From the NCBI GenBank assembly GCA_018257865.1, contig JAEUBA010000001.1, forward strand, positions 1 to 64,000: a stretch of DNA of 64,000 bases. The letters run 5' to 3'. Source of the stretch: Stereocaulon alpinum (lineage: Eukaryota; Ascomycota; Lecanoromycetes; Lecanorales; Stereocaulaceae). Each line of letters begins with the position of its first letter. The stretch's first letter is position 1. Shown here piece by piece: positions 22,091 to 32,428 of this stretch. The position numbers and the translations under genes are program-made. The notes below the pieces were generated by a model. That model saw only the letters and a program-made list of their open reading frames with translations, was not told the origin of the DNA and searched no databases.

Positions 22091-23330
22091 TCACAGGTTG
22101 AGCATTTCAAGCGACTTCTTAAGCTGGTCAATGAAAGCAACCTGGAGACAGATTTTGTTGGCTTTATCACCGTTCTCCATACTCGCTCCGGTATTGTGGT
22201 CATGATGGGCTACGTGCAATTCTGATGTGTAGCGCTCGTGCCAAGTAATTTGCCTATTCCTCATCGCGTCAACAAGCCCCTCTAACCCATCGTTACTGCC
22301 TGTACTTCCCAGAACCTCTTGCCTGATAGCTTTCCGCGCTAACATCCGCCAATCTTCACCGCTTAGTTCGATATTGACTGCCATCGGACAGTCTGGCGTG
22401 CCTGTATGCCGGCTATCGAACTCCGACGAGGGTTCACCAACGCGAAAGGGTATCTTGTCGGTAAGCGTAGATCTCTCATCGATGTGTTCAAGCAGCTTCG
22501 CGTATTCGTAGATGACCATTTGTAGCAACGTTCCGAGCAGCATCGAGTTCTGTACAGCTGTATTATATGCCTGCGGGCAGACTCGGCATGTAACGATTTC
22601 ATGACCGAGGCAGTTTGCCTTTTTCAAAGTCCCCATTGAGTACGGGAAAGATGAAGCAGGCATGGACTGAAAGGAGGCTAGAACGGCGTATAATTTGGGC
22701 AAGCAAGAACAGCTGGGTATACTTCCTTCAGTGGGAGCTCTGTCTGTGGAGATGGGACTTAGTGTGGTCAGCGCCTTCTGTATCCGTGGTTGCGAGTAAT
22801 TGCCAGAAGATGTGGAGTTGTATGTGCTCAGATCTTGCAAGTCTTCCCAGGCAGGAAGCCCAAACGCGGTGTCGGAGCCCAGCTCCTGTAGAGGTTGGAG
22901 GTCAAAGTTCCCATCCTCGAAGCCATTCGCTTCCAGTCCGTTACCAAAGTATGAATAGTCATTATTGGCCAAACCATCGCCAGAGATCCCGGCAAAGTAT
23001 TCATCTTGACTAGCGCGCCCACCCAGATCGTGAGCACGATCTTGAAGGCGGTCCTGACTAGCCTTGCCATCGTATAGGTCTCCCTCCTCTTCTCGTCGTC
23101 GCTTGCGAGGCCTTCCCATAGTCTTCCGTTGGGAGTAGTGGCATACCACACCCTCAGCGGTACAGCGTGAACAGCTTATATGGTCGCCCGAGCATTTGAG
23201 TTTCCTTGTACCTGGACGTTGTCAATAATGATTAGCTCTAAGGTTTCAGTGAGCTGGTGTAAAGCGTACGGCATTCGTCACAGGCGCTCAAAGTCTTGTC
23301 AGTTGCAACTGCTGTCGAAAGGGTAGCCAT
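22091..23330 (-). CDS. Zn2Cys6 transcription factor, cluster-regulator type
   Basis: Predicted 393-aa regulator in two exons: 23330-23270 and 23211-22091. The intron (23269-23212) splits the zinc cluster itself, a common arrangement. After splicing the six-cysteine pattern C-x2-C-x6-C-x5-C-x2-C-x6-C is complete: CDEC, RTRKLKC, SGDHISC, SRC, TAEGVVC. A basic linker GRPRKRRRE follows, consistent with DNA binding and nuclear import. The C-terminal half (from LPKLYAVLASFQ through NSMLLGTLLQMVIYEYAKLL) resembles AflR-like regulators of secondary-metabolite clusters. It sits next to a broken oxidoreductase and near broken P450s and an efflux pump, so it was probably the pathway activator. No stop or frame problem is visible, which makes it one of the few intact genes left in this region. 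Confidence 0.85.
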
Positions 23331-23833
23331 GGCTATGGAAGAAGGAAAGGAACTATCATGTAAGTGCAGGCTCCATGGAATCTGGTGACCATGTTGTTAT
23401 ATCGTCAGATACGTAGTTATTTGTAGCCTCAAGCTGATGTTTAGAGCTGGACCCTGATCCTCCCGGAGCAACCGCCATGATAAACCCTTCTCGCCCTTCG
23501 TCTCCGCTTCCCTACGAAAATAAACAACGTCAGCCAGTCCAGTCAGCGTGACGGCTGACTACTATTAGTATGATTGCGTAGCCCTATTATAAACAATCGA
23601 CAAAGTTCTTCTGAAGGGCCCCCGAAACATCAAGTGAACCTGAGGATGTACAAGACACTGACCCAATCTCTCAAGATACGACAGTGATCTTCAAACAAAG
23701 CACGGAGCCGTTGAGATACATAGCAGGTTCCCTCTGAAGAACAATAGCATTATCAGACTAATGTCTCGGTTTAATAAGCTGGAGTCTTACGGGATTGCTA
23801 GAGACATTTACCAACATATAATTCAGATTTTCT
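23331..23833. other. Regulator promoter side and spacer
   Basis: About 500 bp between the start of the Zn2Cys6 gene and the 3' end of the oxidoreductase pseudogene. No open frame or clear motif. Confidence 0.4.
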
Positions 23834-24791
23834 TCATATCATACGTTCCTTCCTACCCTGCTCTTTGACTACACCCTTCTCCGCTGCTCCTTGCCTAAGA
23901 TGCACCAGTGCTTTCTCTGCCTCCGCAGCACAGATCTGCATTGACACCCCAACCGTACCTAGCATACCATGACTGACGGCAACGGTAACTTGCTTCAACG
24001 AGGTCCCTGCATCCCCAACGACAAAGCAACCCTTCACAATTATCTCGCCAAAAGGCTCGCTACGCTTAATGAAGCTTCCTAAAGCGTCCCGAGCAATTTC
24101 GACTCCCAGTCCATCAACTAGCATTCGCTCGCCAACCACTTCCGTTGGGGGCTTGTCTGCGAGGAAGCCCATCCGCCGGACACTCCCATCCTCAAGTCGC
24201 ACATTCACACCGACTTGTCCGTCAGGAAGCCAGTCGAACTTGACAATTCTCCGCTCTTCGAACACGCATCCTGCTAACTCTGCTGCCTTCGCAGCTTCCC
24301 GCAATGCTGGATCACTGCCGAGTGGACCATTCGTAAAAATCCAGCATATAGAATGATCATTCGATCGCAGCAGCAGAGGACTTACATATTTTCAGGCCAG
24401 TCCTCCACATAGCCATCGATATTGGGGAAGACATCCCTACTCCCCACTGCCAATACGAGTTTTTTCCCTTGACTACTTTACCAGCTCTCAATTGGACCTG
24501 GAAGCCCTGAGTACCCTCCCAATCGATCTTCCCAACCCTCACAGCTTCGCCATCTCGGAAGTGAATGCCGTCTCCATACTTTTCGATCTGCTCTTGCGCA
24601 ATCCTCCTATAGCTTACAGGGTGTGCGCCATCATAGCCTAGCACGCCGTGCATGGCTTCGATGCCTTCGTTACGATAAGTGGACTTAGAGAGAACGAGCG
24701 TGGTGCAGTTCACGCGGGCGAGGCCCAGAGCCGCGGACAGGCCTGCTGGTCCGGCACCAAGTATATTGGCATCATAGTTCCGTTCTGACAT
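23834..24791 (-). pseudogene. Thioredoxin-reductase-like FAD oxidoreductase lacking its redox centre
   Basis: Family of FAD/NAD(P)-dependent thioredoxin-reductase-like oxidases (includes dithiol oxidases such as GliT). N-terminal FAD motif GAGPAGLSAALG and C-terminal FAD motif CFVVGDAGTSLKQVTVAVSHG are clear. Two lesions: (1) in an A-run at 24465-24460 the frame slips by one base, so KVVKG continues only in another frame as LVLAVGSRDVFPNIDGYVEDW; (2) after PENI and a GTAAGT donor (24386-24384) only about 40 nt remain before WIFTNGPLGSDPALREA. The roughly 40 residues that normally hold the CxxC redox pair and the start of the NADPH domain are gone, and no acceptor site remains. The gene therefore cannot make a redox-active enzyme. 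It lies next to the Zn2Cys6 regulator, same strand. Confidence 0.8.
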
Positions 24792-25247
24792 TGCGATTGT
24801 TTGGTGATTGATTAGTGGTGGTTGATATAACAAGGTGTCTCGAGTAGTATTTGGTACCTAAGAGAAGTGAATGATGCGAACATCTTGGGAATTCGACTGC
24901 TATTATATACACGCTATCGGAACATTCACACGTCGATGTCACGGCAATTCTTAAGATATGTCAGACAATGGGCGTGAAGGCGATGGAAAGTGTCCGCTAA
25001 CATCAAAAGTTCGTGAAAAGTCTGCGAAAAGTCAACGATTGCATTGAAAAGGCTCCTTGATACCAAATCCGTAGAGAATGATATTTGATGACACCCGGGA
25101 TGGTTTCACAGAAGTGATTATGCATTCAGAAGTCCCTTTAAGTCCCTTTAAGCCTCCGTGACCAATGATTTCCATTATGCTGGATGTGAGTGCATTGGAG
25201 ATATACCCAGGGTATATAGGTAGTGCCTTATGCTTAACATAAGTCGA
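24792..25247. other. Border between decayed accessory region and conserved block
   Basis: About 450 bp without a gene. A short direct repeat AGTCCCTTTA occurs twice in a row at about 25131-25150. To the left most genes are broken; to the right all recognisable genes are conserved and intact until about 29 kb. Confidence 0.4.
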
Positions 25248-26182
25248 TCATAATTTCGCAAATATCGGCTTCCTCTTCTGCATGCCTGCCTTCGTAGCCT
25301 CCATCACATCGTTCGTCTGCAGAGCAGCCGAGTTCCAAACACTGGTATACTTCAAACCATCGTCCACACTCCTACTCCAACTCCAGTTGAGAATCTCTTT
25401 CGTCCCTTGCACCGCAATAGGACTCTTTGACGCGACCAATTCAGCCCACCGTAGCGCTTCCTTTATGACCTCTTCCTTGCCGCCAGTCTTGCCCACCCAG
25501 CTGACGAACCCTACTTTCTCTGCCTCTTCGCTCCCGAAGGGTCGAGCAGTCAGACAAACATCCTTGATCCAGCTGCCGTTACCAACCACTTTGGGTAGCC
25601 GACTCAGGGTTCCAATATCAGCCGCAAGACCAAGATCCACCTCTTTGACTGCAAACTTGGTATCCTTTGCACAAATTCTCACATCAGCGCACACAGAGAT
25701 ATCAATTGCCAGCCCCAAACACCAGCCATGCAGCGCGGCAATGACAGGTTTCTCGCACTTTTCGATCGACGTGATAGCGGCTTGGAAGTCGTCAACATGC
25801 CGCCGCATCTGTTGCGCTGTTCTGGCAGGATCGGGTTGTGGAGTTTGTGATTTCGGGTTGAGTATAGAATTTTCCGAGAACGAATGCACGTCAAGGCCGG
25901 TTGTGAAAGCTTTGGGTCCAGCGCCTGATAGGATGACCACACGGGTGGAGGAAGAGGTGGATAAGTAGGAGAAGAGGGAAGGAAGTTCGCGCCAGACTCT
26001 AGTGAATCGAGGTATGTCAGCGAGGGAGATCAAGGTCAACTTAGCGATGATAGAGGAATCATTTACGGTTCGGAGAAAGCATTCAGTTTCTGTGGGCGAT
26101 TGATCTCCACATGAGCGACAAAAGGTAAAGGATAGGTCAGGTTGAAGTATTGACATGGAGGAGGACCATCTCCGCCCTCCAT
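25248..26182 (-). CDS. Peroxisomal delta(3,5)-delta(2,4)-dienoyl-CoA isomerase-like protein
   Basis: Predicted 288-aa crotonase-fold enzyme in two exons, 26182-26067 and 25998-25248. The intron fuses NRPQKLNAFSEP to VWRELPSLF, restoring the family pattern; a longer unspliced frame starting at 26204 scrambles this part and was rejected. Features: LSGAGPKAFTTGLDV and HGWCLGLAIDIS (oxyanion-hole region), then EVDLGLAADIGTLSRLPK, whose Glu/Asp pair is typical of dienoyl-CoA isomerases rather than simple hydratases. The enzyme shifts double bonds of unsaturated fatty acyl-CoA during beta-oxidation. The chain ends in AKL, a good PTS1 signal, so it should act in peroxisomes. ATG at 26182 is chosen because it gives MEGGDGPPP...YFNLTYP in frame with the homologous core. 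Confidence 0.88.
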
Positions 26183-26667
26183 CGTCAAGTAGAGACGTGC
26201 TCAAGCGGGGCGTCGACGAGTGATCAGAGTAACTTAGTCATGAAGTGTTTGTTGTTGAAGAAGCTAGAAGGGATAGAAGACATCGTTGCGATGTGTGTTC
26301 ACGAAGTTCAGGTGTCGACTTAGTCTACCATATCTACTTGAATGATAGCCTCGGTTCCCCAGATTTACGGAGTATTGATTCTCCGACGTCCACGCCTATG
26401 AGCTTGGCAATGCTTGTTCTCACGCTAAGATAAGACTGACAGTCGCGCCGTTGCGTCACAGCTCGAGCCGGTCATCACGGCCAAAGCAGGTTTATGTTCC
26501 AGACGTTCACTTAGGTTCTTGCTTCTTCTACCGGAGTATATCATCGCTTTGACACTCGTTTTTCACAGATTTTTACTGAACTCAATTGTTCCTTTATAGC
26601 CTCTAGATCGGTCTACAACAACCCCCAATCATCCCCCCAATCCCCAAATCCGACACACATAGCCAAC

Positions 26668-27102
26668 ATGGCCTCCGATAGCTCTTCCTCCGGCATGCCC
26701 GGTTGGCTTATTGCCCTGATTGTACTTACAACCATTGGAGCTGCTGTTGTCGGCGTCTACATGTCTCCTGTGGGCGAGGATGCCACAAAATGGGTGATGG
26801 AGAAAATTTTTAAGGCCGAGGCTAGGGCAGAGGAGAAAGCGTTGGAGAAGACAGGTGAGACGCAGGCTGAGGGATTCTTGTAAGTTGGAACAGTCTAACA
26901 ACGGGTTCCCGTGTGCATGCTATCCTTAGCAATGAGAGCGCGGCTGATGCGTGTCTTGCGTTTTAGGAAGGACCGACTCAAGAAAAATCCTATGGTCTCG
27001 AACGACGAGCTCAACGAAGTCTCCAGTGGTTTAGGTGACGAAGCTGCGAGGGAGTTTGGCAAGGGAGGGCTTGGGAAAGAGATCGGCAAAGCTTTTGATT
27101 AA
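26668..27102 (+). CDS. Small single-TM conserved fungal protein
   Basis: Predicted 115-aa protein from two exons, 26668-26879 and 26967-27102. A Ser-rich start is followed by one membrane helix (GWLIALIVLTTIGAAVVGVY), then a charged, Lys/Glu-rich tail that should form helix (VMEKIFKAEARAEEKALEK, later DRLKKNPMVSNDELNEV). Length, one TM and amphipathic tail suggest a small organelle or ER membrane subunit, but I do not recognise the family with a name. Divergent from the isomerase gene with about 485 bp between starts. Confidence 0.7.
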
Positions 27103-27673
27103 ACGGCTGCCAATGTGCCCTCCGATCCTAGGCTGAAATCTGCAGGTGGTTTGCAAGTGTTGAGGCAATGGCACCTAAGAAGTCGATGGCGACATCATCG
27201 GAGAACGGAAACAGTGAAATCGACTTGCAAATCATCTCTTTTGTGAAGGCATCATCAAAGATGAAACCGTCCTGTACAGCCAGCGAGCAGCTGAAGTGTC
27301 AATTTTGAGGTGACTTTCGCAATGCACCTATCAAGCTCCCCTCAATGCTTTGAAAAGGTGCCCTAAAATCTTGATCCTTTTAGTAATGCCTTAATGCCCA
27401 GACATTACTGCTATAAAATGCCGAATTCGAAATCGCCTAAACCTAGCGCTAATACGAAGAGAAATGAAATGTCATGATCCAGTTCCCGTTGCTCCTTGAT
27501 GATGCTCTAGCCTTTTTCTTGGGACGCATGACGAATCATCCAATACTCCGTGAAGACAGCGATGTCTTCCAATGACATGAGTCATGCCACAGACCGCCCC
27601 TATCATCTGATGGGGTTCGTTCTCGTGTCCCACGTGACTTGGCGTGAACGATGTTTCTGATGATAGACTTAGT
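27103..27673. other. Convergent 3' spacer
   Basis: 3' ends of the small TM protein and the type-I membrane protein face each other here. Nothing else supported. Confidence 0.4.
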
Positions 27674-28360
27674 CTACCTCCCTGATGGGCCAGCTTCGTA
27701 CTCTGGTGGTTTCCCTTCGTCCCTCCCCATGTCATGCATCTCCAACCCTGCCCTCGCGTCATGATGTGCGGGTTCTGGTTCTTTTAGATACGGCGGCGGC
27801 GCCTCTCCTCTCTCATCAAGTCCCTCCTCCGCCCTGGGATCTACCTCCGCGCCCATCATCCTCCACCTGCCTCCCACTCTATTCCTTCGTCCTGGCCATG
27901 ACTCAACATCTCTTGCCAGAGCACTCTGCTGATGGTTCCTGAGGTTTGCTATTCTCTTTTTCCGCCTGCGAGCAATCGACCAATATACCAGAAAGATGAT
28001 GATTACGAAGACGAGGATGAGGAGGAAGTAGTAATCTAGGATACCCTTGTCTGAAGTACCATCATCCTTAGTTGAGGCGGTATAGTTGGCATGGTCCGTG
28101 GCGGAGGGAACGGCGGGAGCTAAGGTGGGTATTGAGGAGGTGTCACCATTGGTGGGGCTCGCAAGAAGTGGGTTGATGTCAGTCGGGGATGCAGGTATGG
28201 TTGATGCAGATACTGCAAGGCTTGGTGGTTGTTGTAGTTGGGCAAGGACAAGATTGTGCCGGGTTTGCGTTACGAGCAGCAGGAGTATAAGTGAGGAGAA
28301 CGTCGTAGGGTGATAAGAGTGTCGTAGAAGCTGGGCCCTGTTGCCAGTCGGGGTTTCCAT
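27674..28360 (-). CDS. Type-I single-pass membrane protein, function unknown
   Basis: Predicted 228 aa, single exon. The ATG at 28360 gives a hydrophobic signal-like stretch (FSSLILLLLVTQTRHNLVLA), a Ser/Thr/Pro-rich outer segment with two possible N-glycosylation sites, one membrane helix (YYFLLILVFVIIIFLVYWSI), then an RRRKKR stop-transfer cluster and a cytosolic tail rich in Pro, Glu and Arg with PPPY and PPEY motifs that could bind WW-domain or ubiquitin-ligase adaptors. A longer upstream extension (to 28654) was rejected because it precedes the signal peptide and overlaps the divergent promoter. The shape fits fungal plasma-membrane or vacuolar sorting adaptors, but no family name is assigned. 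Divergent from TFB5, 329 bp apart. Confidence 0.7.
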   Translation of the reverse strand: METPTGNRAQLLRHSYHPTTFSSLILLLLVTQTRHNLVLAQLQQPPSLAVSASTIPASPTDINPLLASPTNGDTSSIPTLAPAVPSATDHANYTASTKDDGTSDKGILDYYFLLILVFVIIIFLVYWSIARRRKKRIANLRNHQQSALARDVESWPGRRNRVGGRWRMMGAEVDPRAEEGLDERGEAPPPYLKEPEPAHHDARAGLEMHDMGRDEGKPPEYEAGPSGR

Positions 28361-28689
28361 GAAGATGAAGAAGAAAAGTAGATTCACGTCTCCTGGAATA
28401 ATGTTCCGGTGAATTAGACTTCTTATGACTCGAGTGGAGGCTATGAAGATGGGATCTAGGGAGTGATAGACAAAGAGTAGAGCAAGACAAGGCCTTCCCA
28501 CCGTGAATCTTGTTCGGTGGAAGTCCGCATGTTTGACCAAGGAGTGAGCATTGAAGAAACCGGATGGCATCGGCTTCTTCATGCCTCGCTTGTGCAGAAG
28601 CTTGGCATAGAGTTGTGCATAATGTTGTCTGACGATCACGCGACCAATCAACACCAGACACTATTTGATACTCTCAGGTTCATCTCAAC

Positions 28690-29010
28690 ATGCCCAAAGC
28701 TGTCAAAGGTGAATGCTTTCCAGCCTTCCTGCAGAACCGAGTCGCTAACGCTATTTCAGGCGTGCTCGTCGAATGCGACCCCTCCATCAAAGCCATCATC
28801 CTTAAAATCGACCAAGACAAGCATGATTACATTGTCGAAGACTTAGATGATCAGACACTGGTGATCAAAGAGAGCCAGCTAAACCGGCTGAAAGCCCGGC
28901 TTGAAGAGGTATGCAAAAGATATAGGGACTTATGAGTTGGATTGTGCTGATAGGGCGTGAAGGAGCTCGCCAATACGCAGCAGATGCCGGAGGATAGTGG
29001 ATCGGATTGA
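28690..29010 (+). CDS. TFB5: TFIIH subunit Tfb5 (TTDA/p8)
   Basis: A 74-aa protein from three exons: 28690-28708 (19 nt), 28760-28908 and 28954-29010. The spliced start reads MPKAVKGVLVECDPSIKAII, followed by DYIVEDLDDQTLVIKE and LKARLEEGVKELANTQ, the full length and order of the Tfb5/TTDA family. Tfb5 is the smallest subunit of transcription/repair factor IIH; it stabilises the complex through Tfb2 and is needed for nucleotide-excision repair. Unspliced reading gives a wrong 81-aa frame, so the 19-nt first exon is the key to recognising it. Immediately downstream is a membrane-protein relic. Confidence 0.93.
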
Positions 29011-29470
29011 GAGCAGTGGCCGGACTACATTCGGCAGATGCTACGACTACAGAAACTTGCAGGACTGGAGAATATGAGCAAGATTCCCGGAGCTTTTCCT
29101 TCCGCTGAAGAAACGAAAAAGATTGATCACTGCAACAGTTCAGGAGATTGGCAGCTTAAGGGCATCTTTACGGTGGGAAGCAACATGACTGTGGCCGCTG
29201 GGTTCTATGCAAAATAGGGGACTCTCATCCTCGCAGGCATGAGCTTTATCATACTCGCTTCAGGGTATGCAGAAGCCGAGCTTGGTTACCAGCACGTTGG
29301 ACCGTGGTGTTTCTATATCAATATCATGGCAAAGGTATTTTCCCGTCTGTTGCTCCATTGCTCTGTGGCTAAATCATCTGGACTAGCACTTTCGCTCCTG
29401 TTCCCACATGCAATTTAGCCTTCAGCAGTCGATGCTTTCATTGAAGATCGTAGAGACACCTGATCAGGCG
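29011..29470 (+). pseudogene. Relic of a multi-helix membrane protein (DUF6594-like)
   Basis: Directly after the TFB5 stop an open frame runs with coding character: LRLQKLAGLENMSKIPGAF, then GIFTVGSNMTVAAGFYAK, a TAG at 29215-29217, and continuing in frame TLILAGMSFIILASGYAEAE and GPWCFYINIMAK up to a GTATTT donor near 29336. After an acceptor near 29395 the text resumes as LFPHAI-stop-PSAVDAFIEDRR in another frame. The alternation of a Leu-rich helix, a short hydrophobic hairpin and a C-terminal helix resembles C-terminal parts of fungal DUF6594-type membrane proteins, but that name is tentative. There is no start codon and there are two internal stops, so it is a decayed fragment. Confidence 0.5.
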
Positions 29471-29767
29471 CAAATTGTAGAGGAATTCGAATCTGCGAGA
29501 AAGCATTATTATTGCTAGGTCAAGAAATTTTCCAGGGAAGCCTTACGCGAGGACGTCGGAACGAAAGCACATCGAGTTGGACTGTTATCGCTGACAGATA
29601 GAATATCTCGAGGAGTCCTCCAAAGGCGCTGTTAATCAAGCGGATACCCGTTTTATTCGCATCACCCTTCTAACCTTTCCGGGTCTTCCTACGTGGCTCG
29701 TCCTGTCCGAGCAGCCAATAGTAAATATTTCTAGGGATTCAATCCCTTCACGTGCCCCGCTTCCCGT

Positions 29768-29795
29768 CACACACACACACACACACACACACCAC
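29768..29795. repeat. (CA)n microsatellite
   Basis: About 13 uninterrupted CA units, upstream of the first half-zinc-cluster gene. Confidence 0.95.
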
Positions 29796-30286
29796 TTTTC
29801 CAACACCGCGAACATGACTCCACTAAATCATTTCGCTTGCAGTACTACTGCTTTTCTATTGCCCCCCTGAAAGGCTACTACTCATTTCCTCTTCCCAGGT
29901 AATTGAATTTCTCCTTTCCGCTGCAGGAACAAGTAACCACCTTGTCTCTGAATTTTTAGACACGATTTCCGTCGACATGCGCCGAGTGAGTTGGCGCGTC
30001 GAAGACTCGAATCATCCATCGATTCCCCAAAGCCATTCTGTGATCTCGCAAGATTGAGGCAGTGAGTGATCACGTAATGTGAAATGTATCTAGCTCATGA
30101 AAGAGTAAGGTAGTCCTGATCACGGTGACCGTTGTAGTTAGGGTCGGGCAGCAACGCACGCTCGTACAACAATCCGGGCCAACTGTTGACCGATTCCTCC
30201 CAATCAATCGACCTCGACCTGTCCTTGCCAGCCACGACCAGACCAGTTCGCCATGGGTTTTGCCTTCTTTTGCCTGCCCGTCTTCG

Positions 30287-30320
30287 GTGCGCGGTGTGCG
30301 GTGTGCGGTGTGCGGTGTGC
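30287..30320. repeat. (GGTGTGC)n short tandem repeat
   Basis: Four to five copies of a 7-bp unit, the first one with a G-to-C change. Confidence 0.85.
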
Positions 30321-30620
30321 AATTGGTTTCCTTTCCTCTGTAGACAAAAGGCGAGTCCCACTTCTCTGGATCTTCGTGAGCACTTCCCTTCTTATCCACA
30401 ATTCCTCCCTCAGCCTTACTCCAATTGCTTCCAACCATTTCCAGCCTCGCGCCTACTACACTCGTTCTTGCCTTGCTTCTTAGATCCCACCGCTGACATT
30501 GAAGCAACTGCGAACCGTTTACTCGAACCTACTTAGGAAATAATCATCTGTCTCAGGGGAAACCAGTCACAAGCGCCAGCCCCCCCCCGTCCCTTCTGGG
30601 GAGAACAGCACCCGGATTTT

Positions 30621-30684
30621 CGGCCTTGAGCGTCTTGGATATCGGCCTTGAGCGTCTTGGATATCGGCCTTGAGCGTCTTGGAT
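30621..30684. repeat. 22-bp unit repeated three times
   Basis: The unit CGGCCTTGAGCGTCTTGGAT followed by AT stands at 30621, 30643 and 30665, the last copy lacking the final AT. Copies are identical, so the expansion is recent or kept by slippage. Confidence 0.9.
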
Positions 30685-31169
30685 CGGCCCGTGAGGACCT
30701 TATATTGAGGATTGGCGTCTGTGGATACCTTTCAACCTGACTCTAAGGAATCCGGCTGGTAATTCTATCACCTGCTTCAATCGGACCTTTAAATCCCTCT
30801 GGGCTTTTGTGTGACTACTTCGGTTCCTGGTAATTGTCTGGCAAACCGCTAAACAAGAAGGGACAACCTACTATTGGGGTCAACAAGCCATCTATGAGTG
30901 ACTGATGTACCACTACCTCGATTCAATGACCACAGGCCGTCCATATTGAGGACATTATTCACAACAATCATTCCTCTTCTTCCCTTTTTTTCATTGAGAA
31001 TCGCGTACGCTAGTCGGAATTCTTGATAGGAGCGTAGCCATCTCGGTCCGTTTGCCCAGCATTGAAGGTCCCTTTAGTCCCTTGAAAGCTTCTGGATCGC
31101 TCTTGTCCAATTCCCTAGAGTCCTTGCGCTCCACTTTGGGTCAACCTTGAGTCTACCACCAACGCCGTC

Positions 31170-32428
31170 ATGGAGAACCTATGGTTGCAAATACCAAGCA
31201 TGCACGGTACCTGCGGTCACGGAGGCCATAATACTGAGCGTAAAGATAACTACCCTACCCAGTGCTATAATCACCTTGAAAGTTATAGATCGTACGTCGA
31301 TGACACAATACCGAACTCCTCTCCAAGGGTGTATGACAATCCCCAGCCCGGTAGCCAGTCCTTTGGATTAGCCCAACTTCCAACCCCGACTTCAGGCTCC
31401 AGTTCATATATGCAGTCAACATTTCTCCAGGACATGGAACAATTGCAAGAGACTCATGGCTCACAAAGTGCCCTTCCGTCACCAGAGGCAACACCTACAA
31501 AGGCAAACCTTACCGATGTTGCCAGTGGAAGTCACACACAGGACGGGATGACTTTTGATGGTGAACCCTACAGCGCAGAGACAACCAATGTCTACACCCC
31601 TACATGTCCACCAAGTGTTCATACTTCTTATGGAGATGACGTTTTACCCAGTCCATCGGCATGGCACCATGACTACTCGCAAGATGTTCAGACCCAAGGT
31701 AGGGCTCCCCAGCCGCACGAGTCATCTCTCTCTGGATCTTTAGAACCTCTACCCATCAAATATGAACATCCATACTCACCACGGAGACCCCCAGGAGAGA
31801 GCAAGTATCACGCAGCTTTAGGGAGGACACAACAAAGCGATATGACCAATTCCGTACCGCTGTCTGAAGGCCAGAACCTGATTATGCGGCCTTCATCCAG
31901 ATCAAACTGTAGAGAATTCGATCATTTCATTCCGATCCCAGCTGTGATAAAGTCGAAATCTGCACCTCCTGGCCTGTTCCTACACGGATCTATAGCTGGA
32001 CTTGCCACCAGAACAACCCTTGAAGAACCACAGCCTACGCGTAGTCTGAGCCGCAAGCGTTGGGAATCGCCTCCCAACCTAGACAGTTCCATTCCCAAGC
32101 GGCGCAAGAACAGGACGTTAACTACGGCAGGTAGAGCTCATGCCACGGCAGTCAGAAAGTCTAAAGGAGGGGCTTGCAAGCTTTGTCGAAAGAAGAAAAT
32201 CAAGGCACGTGTTCCATCGTATGATCACTTGCTTTTCAGCAAGCTTACAATGAAACCCAGTGTTTGCACAAGCTACCGGAGGATAGAGCCTTGCATAGAG
32301 CCTTGCATACTCTGGCCACCTTCGATCCTGATGTTCGGAAGACGGAGACTGGGGCCAGGCCTTTTGATCCCATGTTGTCCTTACCAATGCAGGATTTTGC
32401 CGATTTGGAAACTGGTGGACTGATATGA
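31170..32428 (+). CDS. Half-zinc-cluster nuclear protein, copy A
   Basis: Predicted 400 aa. Exon 1 (31170-32204) encodes a long Ser/Pro/Gln-rich disordered region (two TPTSGSS/SPEATPT-like patches), then basic PKRRKNR and the signature TTAGRAHATAVRKSKGGACK followed by LCRKKKIK. Exon 2 (32261-32428) supplies the third Cys (C-L-H-K) and a short tail. The result is C-x2-C-R-x5-C, the first half of a Zn2Cys6 cluster, with no second trio of cysteines. The intron is GC-AG (AAG|GCACGT), at the same position as in copy B. Likely nuclear and DNA- or RNA-associated. The gene is single-copy-like in codon style and seems intact, but its function is unknown. A 12-bp unit (AGCCTTGCATAG) is tandemly doubled in exon 2. 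Confidence 0.6.

Larger units (their letters stand above)
29471..31169. other. Long leader/intergenic region with simple repeats
   Basis: No supported gene. Holds a CA microsatellite (29768-29795), a (GGTGTGC)n run (about 30287-30320), a triplicated 22-bp unit (30621-30684) and C-rich/pyrimidine-rich tracts typical of long fungal 5' leaders. Overlapping short frames on both strands near 30070-30536 are produced by the repeats. Confidence 0.5.

Noticed and set aside
28361..28654. N-terminal extension of the type-I membrane protein
   Set aside because: It would place about 98 residues before the signal peptide and fill the promoter shared with TFB5.
30070..30536. Overlapping frames with repeated Thr-Pro-His or Cys-Ala-Val words
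   Set aside because: They are produced by the (GGTGTGC)n repeat in all frames.
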